This document shows positions 7,791-17,086 of a stretch of 55,694 bases of DNA, piece after piece (the stretch's first letter is position 1; each line of letters begins with the position of its first letter). Source of the stretch: Flavobacteriales bacterium (GTDB taxonomy: Bacteria; Bacteroidota; Bacteroidia; Flavobacteriales_D; Sanyastnellaceae); assembly GCA_016780385.1 (NCBI GenBank), contig JADHLY010000007.1, forward strand, positions 1 to 55,694, written 5' to 3'. Both the position numbers and the translations under genes were made by a program. The notes beneath the pieces were generated by a model. The model was not told the DNA's origin and made no database searches. It was given only the letters and a program-made list of their open reading frames with translations.

Positions 7791-9452
7791 TTAGGGCTGG
7801 TCTCTGTGGGCCGGCCGAACGCGACGCAGGTCCAGCCGGTTGGTGGGACTCACACGCCAGCCCTTCCATTGGGTGGACACCAAGTGCACCACCTGGTCGT
7901 GCCAAAGCGGAATGACGGGCATCTCAGCCAGCACTGCGCGCTCCGTCTCGCGCATCAGGGCCTCCCTTTCCCTCCCAGGCACCATGTTGGCAGCGGCGGC
8001 CAACATCGCGGTCACCGCACTGTCGGCAAAGTGCGTGTAATTGGGGCCGTTGGGGCACCATCGGTCACGGTCAAAAAGACCGAGGAAATTCTCCGCATCC
8101 GGGTAGTCGGCCAGCCAGGACTTTCTGAACAGCGGGACCTGACTGCGCGCCACCCGGTCCGCATCGATTCCGCTCGGGGCGATGTCGATGTCCACATCGA
8201 TGCCATGGGATGCCCAGATGTGCTGCAGTGCTGCGGCCAGGTCCGCCATTTCGGGCTTCGTTCCGATCACACCGGCCCGGAGACGGCGCAACGGTGGTTC
8301 GGATCCAATGCCGCGGCTGGCGAGCATGCTGTCCACGCGAAGGGGCCTCCATTCAAGGTGAGGGTCCAACATGCGCTCTTCAGGCCCAAACCCCGGCATG
8401 CCTGGTGGGACAAAACCCGCTGCGGGAACGGCTTCGCCCGCCCTCAATTCGCGCACGAGGGTGCTGCGGTCCAACGCCATGCTCATCGCCTTGCGGAGCT
8501 CGGCACCCAGGTGAGGAAACCCTGCCTCGGCCAAGGCCGCCGAGTCCACCAAGAATCCGATGTAGTCCGTCTTGAGGTAGGGCACTTCGTGAACCTCGAA
8601 TTTGCCTTCCCAATCAGGCTTCCAGCCTCCTTGGTCATCGCGCAATGCTTGCGCCCATTCTGGATCAAGGGCGGAGACAAAAGCGTATTTGCCTTGCTTG
8701 AACCCCAAGAATTCGGCACCGGCTTCGCGGTTGAATTCAACCCGCACTCCATCGATGTACGGCAAGGGGGTGCCGGTATCATCGGACATCCAGTAACCGT
8801 CAAACCGGTGCAAGACCATCGCCGTTTCCGGCAACCATCCTCGAAGGGTAAACGGCCCACTGCCGAGGTCTTCCACGTCAGGCCTGCCCTCGCGCCCTCC
8901 CCGATACAGAATGCTCGCGTGCGGGGTGGCCAACAATCCAGGGAAGACGGGCTGCGGCCGGGACAGGACCAGATGAAAGCTATCCGGACGGATGACCTCT
9001 ACTCCATCCGCTTTCAAATCGGCCAGTACCCATCGGCCGGACAGTGCAGCCGTCCCGTCGCGCAGGCGCTCAAAACTCAAGGCGACGTCGGCTGCGCTCA
9101 CCGGGGCGCCGTTGTGAAACGAAGCTCCAGTGCGCAACCTGAATGCATAGGTCAAGCCATCCTCTGACACCTTCCACGCCTCCGCCAAGGCCGGCTGAAG
9201 TTGAAGCGCTTCGTCAAATTCAAGCAGACCTTCGTAGAGTTGATCAACGACCCACATGGACTCAAGGTCTGTGGCTTTGCCCGGATCCAAGGACCGCACC
9301 CCATCCGACGCATTGTAGGTCAGCAAAACGGGAGCGTCGAGGGACACCCCCCTCCCACAGGAAGCCATCACAAAGACAAAAGCAGCGCTGCACAAGGCAC
9401 TCCAACCGCTCAAACAAGGCCGATTCGACGGTATCAAAAAATGGATGCTCAT
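7791..9452 (-). CDS. ABC-type peptide/nickel substrate-binding lipoprotein (SBP_bac_5)
   Basis: 553 residues from ATG 9452, which is preceded by GGGAG. The N terminus is a lipoprotein signal ending FVFVMASC, lipidated Cys at residue 32. The family 5 core is clear: RSLDPGKATDLES, VVDQLYEGLLEFDE, LQPALAEAWKVSEDGLTYAF, RLRTGASFHNGAPVSAADVA, and later LRKAMSMALDRSTLV and AGFVPPGMPGF. Such proteins deliver peptides, nickel chelates or opines to an inner-membrane permease. No permease or ATPase gene is adjacent, so it is an orphan binding protein here. It ends 11 bases before the ACMSD-like gene and is divergent from a TonB receptor, suggesting linked uptake. Confidence 0.9.
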   Translation of the reverse strand: MSIHFLIPSNRPCLSGWSALCSAAFVFVMASCGRGVSLDAPVLLTYNASDGVRSLDPGKATDLESMWVVDQLYEGLLEFDEALQLQPALAEAWKVSEDGLTYAFRLRTGASFHNGAPVSAADVALSFERLRDGTAALSGRWVLADLKADGVEVIRPDSFHLVLSRPQPVFPGLLATPHASILYRGGREGRPDVEDLGSGPFTLRGWLPETAMVLHRFDGYWMSDDTGTPLPYIDGVRVEFNREAGAEFLGFKQGKYAFVSALDPEWAQALRDDQGGWKPDWEGKFEVHEVPYLKTDYIGFLVDSAALAEAGFPHLGAELRKAMSMALDRSTLVRELRAGEAVPAAGFVPPGMPGFGPEERMLDPHLEWRPLRVDSMLASRGIGSEPPLRRLRAGVIGTKPEMADLAAALQHIWASHGIDVDIDIAPSGIDADRVARSQVPLFRKSWLADYPDAENFLGLFDRDRWCPNGPNYTHFADSAVTAMLAAAANMVPGREREALMRETERAVLAEMPVIPLWHDQVVHLVSTQWKGWRVSPTNRLDLRRVRPAHRDQP

Positions 9453-9473
9453 GTCACTCCCAAAAGGATGTGG

Positions 9474-9482
9474 CAAAAGTTA
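9474..9482 (-). promoter_or_regulatory. -7-like element (TAACTTTTG)
   Basis: One base longer than TAnnTTTG, 22 bases before the binding-lipoprotein start, in the 71-base gap between divergent genes. No -33 box was identified. Confidence 0.25.
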
Positions 9483-9523
9483 AACCTCAGCGCCCTTTCG
9501 CGGTTCTAACTTCGACCTTCGGC

Positions 9524-11920
9524 ATGCATACGCTACCATTTCCGCTTCGCTGGGCCCTGTCCCTGCTGTTCCTGACCGCCTCTCTGGCCACTTATTCGCA
9601 ATCCACCACCCTGAGCGGCAGGGTGGTAGACCAAACCACGGGGGAGTACATCCTCGGGGCGACCGTCACGGTGGACGGCACCACCACCGGTACAGCGACC
9701 AACATTTATGGCTTCTACAGCCTCTCCCTGCCTCAGGGACGGTATGATTTGACGTGGTCCTTTATCGGATACACGGCCTTCAAAAAGGGGGTGGAATTGA
9801 CCGAAAACACCACGCTGGACGTGGAGCTCTCTCCTTCTGTTGTCGCGGTCGCGGCGGCCGAAGTGGAAGCTGACCGGTCTTCCAACACCGAAAGCACCGA
9901 CATGGGCAAGGCCGCGGTGGGTGTCGAGACCATCAAATCGCTGCCCGCCTTGCTCGGTGAAGTCGATGTCCTCAAGGTCATTCAGTTTTTGCCGGGCATC
10001 CAAAGTGCTGGGGAGGGCAACAGCGGGTTCTATGTGCGCGGCGGAGGGCCGGATCAGAACCTCGTACTTGTGGATGACGCCATCGTCTACAACGCCTCTC
10101 ATCTCTTCGGGTTCTTCAGTGTGTTCAATCCGGATGCCGTGAAAGACATCGAAGTCACCAAAGGCACCATGCCCGCCCGTTTCGGGGGGCGGGTCTCCTC
10201 GGTATTGGACATTGGCCTCAAAGAAGGCAATGCCCGGAACACCACCTTGAGCGGCGGACTGGGGCTCATCAGTTCACGGCTGACATTGGAAGGGCCCATC
10301 AAAGAAGATACCCTCAGCTATATCATCAGCGGACGGCGGACCTACATCGACGTATTGACCCGTCCCTTTGTCAACCCGGAAAGCGCCTTCGCGGGATCGG
10401 GTTACTATTTCTATGACCTCAATGCCAAGGTCAATTGGCGGGCGTCACGCCGGGACCAATTTTACCTGAGCGGATATTTCGGGCGCGACGTTTTTGACTT
10501 CAAGTCCAAGAGCGCCGATTTCGGAAGCCGCATCCCCTGGGGCAACGCAACCATCACGGGGCGTTGGAACCACCTGATCAATGACCGCGCCTTCATCACG
10601 ACGACAGCGACCTACAGCGACTATGAATTCGCCTTCGAAGCCCAGCAAGACAGCTTCACTTTTGGCTTCCGCAGCGGCATCGACGACCGAGGGATCAAGA
10701 GCCGATTGACCTTCTACCCCAACCCGCGGCACACGGTGCGCTCGGGGATTGAGTACACCTACCACACCTTCCTGCCCACGGAATTCTACGCCACCTCAAA
10801 TGGGGTGGACTTCGATCTCGGAGAGGCCGTTAAGACGCGGAGTCACGAATTGGCGGTTTACCTAGAAGACGAGTTTGACATCACGGATGCCCTGCGTATT
10901 CAAGGCGGCATCCGCTTCAGCAACTTCATTCAAACGGGCCCCTTCACCCGCTATGTCCCCAACGCTGATACCGACCCTTTGAGCGCCGCATCTGAAGCGG
11001 GAGAAATCCGCTACAACAAGGGCGACATTGTCTCCCGCCACGGCGGACTGGAACCCCGGTTGTCGATGCGCCTGAAGACGGGGCCACGCAGTTCATTCAA
11101 AGCGGGTGTTGGCCGCAATCTGCAGTACATCCACCTTGCCTCTCTTTCGCCCACCTCGCTCCCTGGTGACATCTGGCTGCCGAGCTCGGACGTAGTGGCG
11201 CCCCAAGAGGGGACCCAAGTTTCGGCAGGATGGTTCCGCGATTTCGGAGCAGACCGCAACATCGAAGCCTCGGTAGAGGTGTACCACAAATGGTTGTCCA
11301 ACCTGGTGGCCTATGCGGAAGGAAGCCAACCTGACGACAACATCCGCAACAACGTGGACAACAACCTGGTCTTCGGATCGGGCACGAGCTATGGCATGGA
11401 GCTTTTTGTCAAACGGCGCCGCGGCGTGTGGACCGGATGGCTGGGCTACACCTGGAGTAAGACGGACCGTCTCTTCGAAGACCTCAACAACGGCGACCCT
11501 TTCCCTGCCCGCTATGACCGGCGCCACGACCTGAGCGCCATTCTGGAGTGGACCCTGAACGACCGCTGGAAGCTGGGCGGCACCTTCATCTATGGCACCG
11601 GAAGCGCGATCACTGTGCCCTCACAGCGGTATTTCGTGGACGGCAACCTCCTCGATGTATACGGCGCGCGCAATGGATTTAGAATGCCGGCCTATCACCG
11701 TGCAGACGTCGGCGCCACCCACACCCCGCGGCCCAAGAAAGGCAAGAAACGCTACGGAGAATGGGTGTTCTCCGTCTACAATGTCTACAACCGACTTAAC
11801 CCCTACTTCATCTATTTCGGGAACGAGGGGGACATCCAAGAGGGTACGCTGGACATCCAAGCCTACCAAATCAGCCTCTTTCCGATCCTCCCATCGGTGA
11901 CCTGGAACTTCAAGTTCTAA
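9524..11920 (+). CDS. TonB-dependent outer-membrane receptor with carboxypeptidase-like N-terminal domain
   Basis: 798 residues. Order: signal peptide (ALSLLFLTASLATYSQ), a carboxypeptidase-regulatory-like domain at about 25-110 (LSGRVVDQTTGEYILGATVT, then IYGFYSLSLPQGRYDLTWSF), the plug at about 130-250 (DVLKVIQFLPGIQSAGEGNS, GFYVRGGGPDQNLVLVDDAI, NASHLFGFFSVFNPDAVKDI, then PARFGGRVSSVLDI) and a 22-strand-type barrel ending with the aromatic terminus SVTWNFKF. The plug resembles receptors that carry no SusD partner, and no susD follows. The start at 9524 puts the signal peptide first; an upstream in-frame start would overlap the divergent gene. Followed after 9 bases by an ABC exporter, probably co-transcribed. 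Confidence 0.93.
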   Translation: MHTLPFPLRWALSLLFLTASLATYSQSTTLSGRVVDQTTGEYILGATVTVDGTTTGTATNIYGFYSLSLPQGRYDLTWSFIGYTAFKKGVELTENTTLDVELSPSVVAVAAAEVEADRSSNTESTDMGKAAVGVETIKSLPALLGEVDVLKVIQFLPGIQSAGEGNSGFYVRGGGPDQNLVLVDDAIVYNASHLFGFFSVFNPDAVKDIEVTKGTMPARFGGRVSSVLDIGLKEGNARNTTLSGGLGLISSRLTLEGPIKEDTLSYIISGRRTYIDVLTRPFVNPESAFAGSGYYFYDLNAKVNWRASRRDQFYLSGYFGRDVFDFKSKSADFGSRIPWGNATITGRWNHLINDRAFITTTATYSDYEFAFEAQQDSFTFGFRSGIDDRGIKSRLTFYPNPRHTVRSGIEYTYHTFLPTEFYATSNGVDFDLGEAVKTRSHELAVYLEDEFDITDALRIQGGIRFSNFIQTGPFTRYVPNADTDPLSAASEAGEIRYNKGDIVSRHGGLEPRLSMRLKTGPRSSFKAGVGRNLQYIHLASLSPTSLPGDIWLPSSDVVAPQEGTQVSAGWFRDFGADRNIEASVEVYHKWLSNLVAYAEGSQPDDNIRNNVDNNLVFGSGTSYGMELFVKRRRGVWTGWLGYTWSKTDRLFEDLNNGDPFPARYDRRHDLSAILEWTLNDRWKLGGTFIYGTGSAITVPSQRYFVDGNLLDVYGARNGFRMPAYHRADVGATHTPRPKKGKKRYGEWVFSVYNVYNRLNPYFIYFGNEGDIQEGTLDIQAYQISLFPILPSVTWNFKF

Positions 11921-11929
11921 CTTCGCTGC

Positions 11930-13828
11930 ATGGGCGCACTCGCGGCACTGAATCCCTTCTTTTGGAAGTACCGCGGCCGGCTGGCCCTGGGCATGCTGTT
12001 TGTCTTGCTGACCAATGCCTTTTCGGTCTTTGCTCCCGTGGTCATCGGTGAAGGGATCAACCTCCTCGAATCGGCTTACACGGTTTTTCTCGCTCCGCTT
12101 GATGCCGGCCGTCCCGCAGAAGACGTGTTTTCCAATGCGCCCCTGGCTGCGCCGCCTACGCTCAGCACACTTTCGCGGTGGACGGGCCTTGGGACTGCGC
12201 CATTCGACGCCCCTCAATCGCGGGAGGAGCTGGTGCGGTTCGTCACCTTCATTGCCGGCATGCAGGCGTTGCTTTACATGCTCGCCTATCTCTTGAAAGG
12301 GGTTTTTTCTTTCATGACACGCCAAACCATCATCGTGATGAGCAGGCTGATTGAATACGACCTGAAAGAGGCGATTTACGACCAATACCAGCGGCTCCCA
12401 TCGGCATTCTACAAGCAGAACGCTACGGGCGACCTCATGAACCGGATTTCGGAAGACGTCTCCAAGGTCCGGATGTACCTCGGCCCGGCCGTCATGTATG
12501 GCATGACCCTCGCCACCATGATGGTGTTGACGGTGGGCGTCATGCTCCGAATTGACCCTGTGCTCACCCTTTGGTCGCTCGCCCCATTGCCTTTGATGAG
12601 CCTCGCCGTCTACAAGGTGAGCGCCCGCATCCACCAAAAAAGCGATGCGGTGCAATCCCAACAGAGCCTGCTCAGCGCCAAGGTGCAGCAAGACTTTTCT
12701 GGCATCCGAATCCTGGCGGCGCACCGCCGCGAAAAACGGGCCACTCAGCGCTTTGAATCTGCCGCCGACGAGTACAAATTCCGGACGCTCGACCTCGTGA
12801 AGGTGGACGCCATGTTCATGCCCATCATTGTGATGCTCGTTGGACTGAGCACCATTCTGACCATCTATGTCGGCGGGCTGCGGGTCTTCTCTGGCGACCT
12901 CCAGTTGGGCCACATTTTCCAGTTTGTATTTTATGTCAATCTGCTGACCTGGCCGTTTGCCTCAGTCGGCTGGGTGACCTCGCTGGTTCAAAAAGCCTCG
13001 GCCAGCCAGGCCCGCATCAACGCCTTTCTCGAGGTGGAACCCAGCATCGCAAACACGGCAGAGGCCCCTTCCGAAATCCAAGGCCGGATCACCTTCAAGG
13101 ACGTTGGCCTCACCTATCCGGATTCGGGCATCCGGGCTTTGGACGGCTTGAGTTTCGACCTCGAACCGGGTCAAACACTGGCCGTGATTGGCAGAACGGG
13201 CAGCGGAAAAACCACCTTGGCACAGCTCGTGGCCCGCCTCTATGATCCTACCGATGGCGTCGTGGAAGTGGACGGTCAGCCCTTGAAGTCGCTTCACTTG
13301 CCCAGCCTCAGAGGAGCCATCGGTTACGTGCCCCAGGACGTCTTCTTGTTTTCGGACACCATTGCAGAGAACATCCGCTTCGGAGTTGATCATGCCGAAC
13401 AAGCCGAGGTGGAACAGGCAGCCAAGAACGCGCATGTCCACGACAACATTACCGGCTTCTCTGAGGGGTACGACACCTTGCTCGGTGAGCGGGGCGTCAA
13501 CCTCAGCGGCGGTCAGAAGCAGAGAATCTCCATCGCTCGGGCGGTTCTGCGCAAACCGCGCATCCTGATTTTCGACGATTGCTTGAGTGCTGTCGACACC
13601 GAGACGGAGGCCATCATTCTCGGCAACCTGCGCCGCATCATGGAAGGCCGGACCGCGATCATCGTATCACACAGGGTGTCCACCGTGCGGGATGCAGATT
13701 TGATCCTGGTGCTCGATGAAGGGCGCATTGTAGAGCGTGGCACGCATGCCGAACTCTTGGAAATCCAAGGGCTCTACGCAGACCTGCATCAAAAACAAGA
13801 GCGGTCGTCTCCTGAGGGACCCGCCTAA
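11930..13828 (+). CDS. ABC exporter, fused permease and ATPase (MsbA/MdlA type)
   Basis: 632 residues: a six-helix ABC transporter membrane domain to about residue 370, then an ATPase. Walker A is GRTGSGKTT, the Q-loop region is YVPQDVFLFSDT, the signature is NLSGGQKQRISIARA, Walker B is ILIFDDCLSAVD and the H-loop is IIVSHRVST. The residue after the Walker B Asp is Asp where the catalytic Glu is expected, as in MdlA-like or BmrC-like half transporters. A long insert between the first two helices (roughly residues 45-95) contains Pro/Ala-rich sequence. The substrate could be lipid or drug. It follows the TonB receptor gene by 9 bases. Confidence 0.92.
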   Translation: MGALAALNPFFWKYRGRLALGMLFVLLTNAFSVFAPVVIGEGINLLESAYTVFLAPLDAGRPAEDVFSNAPLAAPPTLSTLSRWTGLGTAPFDAPQSREELVRFVTFIAGMQALLYMLAYLLKGVFSFMTRQTIIVMSRLIEYDLKEAIYDQYQRLPSAFYKQNATGDLMNRISEDVSKVRMYLGPAVMYGMTLATMMVLTVGVMLRIDPVLTLWSLAPLPLMSLAVYKVSARIHQKSDAVQSQQSLLSAKVQQDFSGIRILAAHRREKRATQRFESAADEYKFRTLDLVKVDAMFMPIIVMLVGLSTILTIYVGGLRVFSGDLQLGHIFQFVFYVNLLTWPFASVGWVTSLVQKASASQARINAFLEVEPSIANTAEAPSEIQGRITFKDVGLTYPDSGIRALDGLSFDLEPGQTLAVIGRTGSGKTTLAQLVARLYDPTDGVVEVDGQPLKSLHLPSLRGAIGYVPQDVFLFSDTIAENIRFGVDHAEQAEVEQAAKNAHVHDNITGFSEGYDTLLGERGVNLSGGQKQRISIARAVLRKPRILIFDDCLSAVDTETEAIILGNLRRIMEGRTAIIVSHRVSTVRDADLILVLDEGRIVERGTHAELLEIQGLYADLHQKQERSSPEGPA

Positions 13829-13834
13829 GTGGGT

Positions 13835-15880
13835 TCAACAGGTGTTGCCGAGCAGACCGAGCATCATGAGCAGGTCTGCCACCCCAACGTGCTGGTCGAA
13901 GTCCAGATCGGCCTCGAGGAATCCGTAGGAGCCGAAGAGGTTGAGGAACTCCAGCAAATCCTGGATGTTGACCAGGCCATCTCCATTGAGGTCACCGGGG
14001 CACCCCCCATCCTCTTGCTCCAGCCCGAGGATATACCCATTGCAGTCGTTGTCGACACCGGCCAATGTGGGCGGCGCTCCAGGATATATCGTGGCATCGA
14101 GGTCGTTGCAATCCGCCCCAGCTTCTGGAAACCCTGAGGGTGGCGGCGTGCACGACGAAAACCCAACATTGCCTGGGACACCATCCCCATCAAGGTCGAG
14201 GTAAAACGGAATGGACACCCCATCCTCGTCGATGCTCTGGTCGCAATCGTTGTCTATGTTGTCGCAGAGGTCGAGCAACCCGGGATGAATGTTGACATTG
14301 TTGTCATTGCAATCCCCCCCAACATGGGCGTACCCTGGGCCAGGGCTGCATCCCGACAAAGCGCCAGCATAAGTGCCGTAGCCATCGCCATCGTTGTCCG
14401 GGAAATAGGTGGCGTCTTCTGTGACGTCGACATAAATGCGGTAGGCATGGACCAGTCCACTGCCCGACATGTGCAGCGTCAGCCCTTTCATGTCGACCCA
14501 ATCATAGCCAGCCAGTTCCAAGGGCCAAATTCCAGGCCCGGGTAAGCTGTCCTGAGAAACCCAACTCACCCCATCTGGCAGGACGACCTCAACCGAACCT
14601 GCCACACATGAATCGAGCGACACCAAAATCCGCATGGTGTCCGCAGGGCAGACCGACAGCACTTCGGGCCAGGCGCGCATGAAGCTGGTCCGCAACAAGA
14701 ACAGTCCTTCCGATTGGTCGCTCACGGCGATGGTGCCCGATTCGAAAAAAGGATAGTTGCTCCAGCTGCCGTTGAATCCCACGCCATCATCTTCTGGCTG
14801 GGTGTCGAAGAAGGCCTTCTGTTGGAAGACGCTGCCGACAGCATCGGGATTGAACTCCTGCGCCCTGAAGCCATCGGCGTAATTGCTCTGAAAGACAAAG
14901 CTTCCTCGGGTGTACATATTGTGGTCGGTCCCGTGCGTTCCCAGGTTCACGGATTCCAGCAACACCGGATTCTCGAGGTCTTGAACATCCCAAACGTAGG
15001 TATGGGTATTGGCCACCAAGTCCTGCGTCTCATCTGTCTCATCGCCCAAGAAGAAGTACCGGTGATCAGGAGAGAACCACCCTTGGTGAATGTATCCGTG
15101 CGGCTCGTGCGCCACGGAAGTGATGACTTCCATGTCTTGAGCATCGGTCACATCGAGGAACTTGAGGTCTCCGGCGCAGCTCAAGGCCCCCACGAGATGG
15201 TCGGTAAATGCGGTGTCTGGCCCCGCATAGCGAATGATCTGCGCATCGTGCACATAGGCCTCGTCCCAGCTTCCCGCGATGAAAGGGTTGACCGGATCGC
15301 TGAAATCAAAAGCCAACAATCCTCCCACCCCATTGGTACCGCACACATAGGCCAAGGGCACATCAGGTGCTGTGGCCAAGTTGTGCGCCTTTGAAAACCC
15401 GAGCATGACGGTATCCGTGGAGAAGGTGATGGGTAAACCGAATTCAGTGTGATCCCGCAGCCGCGTCAGGTCGAAAGTCTGCAGCCGAGAGTTGATCACT
15501 TCGCTGACGACCACCATGTAGTCATTGACCACCTTCATGTCCCGCCATAGGCTGTTGGCCAGACCAATGGTCGGCAGCTTCCCCACCACCCTAGGGTCAT
15601 AAGGCTCCGTGACTTCAATAAACCAAGTGCCATCGCGCTTGCCGAGCAAGACATACTCCCTGCCATCCTCGGGGTCCGTCCATCCCCAGACATCGTTCGC
15701 CGACATGCCGCCTGTCGCACTGTTGGGGATGTGGGCCAACAACTCGGTTTTCTCGCAAGGCCAAGTGTCGTTGACCATTCCGCTGACACATTTGCCCTGC
15801 GCTCTGGCAGTCCCCGGTACAAGCAAGGACAGCATGAGGGTCAATCCAACCCCACGGGTGATATTCAGCACAGTGCGCAT
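13835..15880 (-). CDS. secreted choice-of-anchor B protein with MopE-like and dockerin-like repeats
   Basis: 681 residues. A signal peptide (LTLMLSLLVPGTARA-QG) is followed by a domain of LVIVD-type beta-propeller repeats to about residue 400 (GWTDPEDGREYVLLGKRDGT, AHNLATAPDVPLAYVCG, EPHGYIHQGWFSPDHRYFFL, GTDHNMYTRGSFVFQSNY), matching the choice-of-anchor B family. Then come MopE-type metal-binding repeats (GGDCNDNNVNIHPGLLDLCD, NIDNDCDQSIDEDG, GADCNDLDATIYPGA). The last 60 residues hold two EF-hand-like calcium loops (CPGDLNGDGLVNIQDLLEF and ADLDFDQHVGVADLLMM) arranged as in dockerins. No type IX sorting domain is visible at the C terminus. The function is unknown; surface location is inferred. 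Confidence 0.85.
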   Translation of the reverse strand: MRTVLNITRGVGLTLMLSLLVPGTARAQGKCVSGMVNDTWPCEKTELLAHIPNSATGGMSANDVWGWTDPEDGREYVLLGKRDGTWFIEVTEPYDPRVVGKLPTIGLANSLWRDMKVVNDYMVVVSEVINSRLQTFDLTRLRDHTEFGLPITFSTDTVMLGFSKAHNLATAPDVPLAYVCGTNGVGGLLAFDFSDPVNPFIAGSWDEAYVHDAQIIRYAGPDTAFTDHLVGALSCAGDLKFLDVTDAQDMEVITSVAHEPHGYIHQGWFSPDHRYFFLGDETDETQDLVANTHTYVWDVQDLENPVLLESVNLGTHGTDHNMYTRGSFVFQSNYADGFRAQEFNPDAVGSVFQQKAFFDTQPEDDGVGFNGSWSNYPFFESGTIAVSDQSEGLFLLRTSFMRAWPEVLSVCPADTMRILVSLDSCVAGSVEVVLPDGVSWVSQDSLPGPGIWPLELAGYDWVDMKGLTLHMSGSGLVHAYRIYVDVTEDATYFPDNDGDGYGTYAGALSGCSPGPGYAHVGGDCNDNNVNIHPGLLDLCDNIDNDCDQSIDEDGVSIPFYLDLDGDGVPGNVGFSSCTPPPSGFPEAGADCNDLDATIYPGAPPTLAGVDNDCNGYILGLEQEDGGCPGDLNGDGLVNIQDLLEFLNLFGSYGFLEADLDFDQHVGVADLLMMLGLLGNTC

Positions 15881-15897
15881 GACAATGGTCAGTATGT

Positions 15898-15905
15898 CAA
15901 AAATA
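15898..15905 (-). promoter_or_regulatory. putative -7 promoter element (TATTTTTG)
   Basis: Exact TAnnTTTG match 17 bases before the start of the choice-of-anchor B gene. A -33 box was not identified. Confidence 0.45.
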
Positions 15906-15950
15906 CGCCTTCGTCTAGTATTTTACACTATTCATTTGTTTCATTTCTTT

Positions 15951-15981
15951 TTTGGTCGCACGAATTCTCTTCTACACTTTG
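15951..15981 (+). promoter_or_regulatory. putative promoter (TTTG, 18 bases, TACACTTTG)
   Basis: TTTG at 15951-15954, an 18-base spacer, then TACACTTTG at 15973-15981, close to the Bacteroidota TTTG/TAnnTTTG promoter with one extra base in the -7 box. It would start transcription about 45 bases before the TTG start of the TIGR01777 gene. It shares the 154-base intergenic region with the opposite-strand element at 15898-15905. Confidence 0.45.
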
Positions 15982-16034
15982 AACCAAAACCGGTACCATT
16001 GGTTCCTGCTACAGCACCTTTTACTCCCTGAGTT

Positions 16035-16961
16035 TTGGCCCCAGCACCTTCCATCTTGATTACCGGCGCGACAGGTTTGGTTGGCAATGCGCTGGCCCCC
16101 CTCCTCGCCGCTGCCGACCCTTCAAGGCGCATCCATGTCCTGACCAGGAAGCCAGAAAAGGTTCAAGAAATTGCGGGAATCTCGGTGCAGGCCTTTGGTT
16201 GGTCTCCCTCCGAAGGGCAACTCGACCGGCGGGCGCTTGAGGGCATTACGCACGTCATTCACCTGGCCGGAGAACCGGTGGCGCAACGTTGGACTGCCGC
16301 CAACAAACAGCGGATCCGCGACAGCCGGACAGGCGGACTTCAAATCTTGCGCGCCGCCTGCACAGCGGAAGGCATCGCCCCAAAAGTCATCTCCGCAAGT
16401 GCGGTGGGCATCTATGCGCCTGGCCCCGAATTGCGAACAGAAGACGCCGACCCTGGCCATGGATTTTTGGCCGATGTCGTCGCCGATTGGGAGGCCGCCA
16501 CAGCCGAATTCGGGGCTATGGGCGGAGGCCACATCTCTTTCCGGATTGGACTCGTGCTCTCGGCACGTGGTGGCGTGCTTCAAAAACTGCTGCCCATCTA
16601 TCGCTTGGGTCTGGGCGCGCCCTTGGCCAGTGGCCGACAATTTCAGAGCTGGATCCACGTGTCAGATTTGGCCAGGTTGTTTGCGACCGCTGTTGACCGT
16701 CAGGACTGGGAAGGCCCGTTCAATGCCGTCGCCCCCAAGGCCGTTTCTCAGCGCATTTTCAGCGAGACCCTTGCCAAGGTGTTGCAACGCCCCCACTTCC
16801 TGCCCCCTGTCCCGGGACTTGCTTTGAGGCTGGTGTATGGCGATGCGGCCGCAGCGCTTTTGGCTTCACACAATGTCTCCCCTGACCGGCTGAAGTCCGA
16901 AGGCTTTGAATTTGAATTTGCGCATTTGGAGGCCGCTCTGCAGGATGCCATCCAACAATGA
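16035..16961 (+). CDS. TIGR01777 family NAD(P)-dependent epimerase/sugar nucleotide-like protein
   Basis: 308 residues, similar in length to YfcH/SulA-like proteins. The Rossmann motif ILITGATGLVGNALAP is at residues 7-22. Family motifs: DRRALEGITHVIHLAGEPVA, RWTAANKQRIRDSRTGG, ISASAVGIYA, DVVADWEAAT, FRIGLVLSARGGVLQKLLPI, SWIHVSDLARLF and FNAVAPKAVSQRIFSETLAK. The substrate is not known for the family. The start is TTG at 16035: an in-frame stop lies at 16029 and the Rossmann motif would be lost with any later start. A terminator follows at 17107-17141. Confidence 0.87.
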   Translation: MAPAPSILITGATGLVGNALAPLLAAADPSRRIHVLTRKPEKVQEIAGISVQAFGWSPSEGQLDRRALEGITHVIHLAGEPVAQRWTAANKQRIRDSRTGGLQILRAACTAEGIAPKVISASAVGIYAPGPELRTEDADPGHGFLADVVADWEAATAEFGAMGGGHISFRIGLVLSARGGVLQKLLPIYRLGLGAPLASGRQFQSWIHVSDLARLFATAVDRQDWEGPFNAVAPKAVSQRIFSETLAKVLQRPHFLPPVPGLALRLVYGDAAAALLASHNVSPDRLKSEGFEFEFAHLEAALQDAIQQ

Positions 16962-17086
16962 GACCCATTGAAACCCGCCTTCTCTGAAGGTCAGTTTTCC
17001 AAATTTTGGACCGCAGTGAACATCTCATCCCCCTTGGTGTTCTTTTGGTGATTCCTGTCGAGGAGTCCTTGATCAGTAAGGTGTTT

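Noticed and set aside
9143-9523. N-terminal extension of the TonB receptor frame
   Set aside because: It would overlap the divergent binding-lipoprotein gene and put the signal peptide 127 residues into the protein; ATG 9524 starts directly at the signal peptide.
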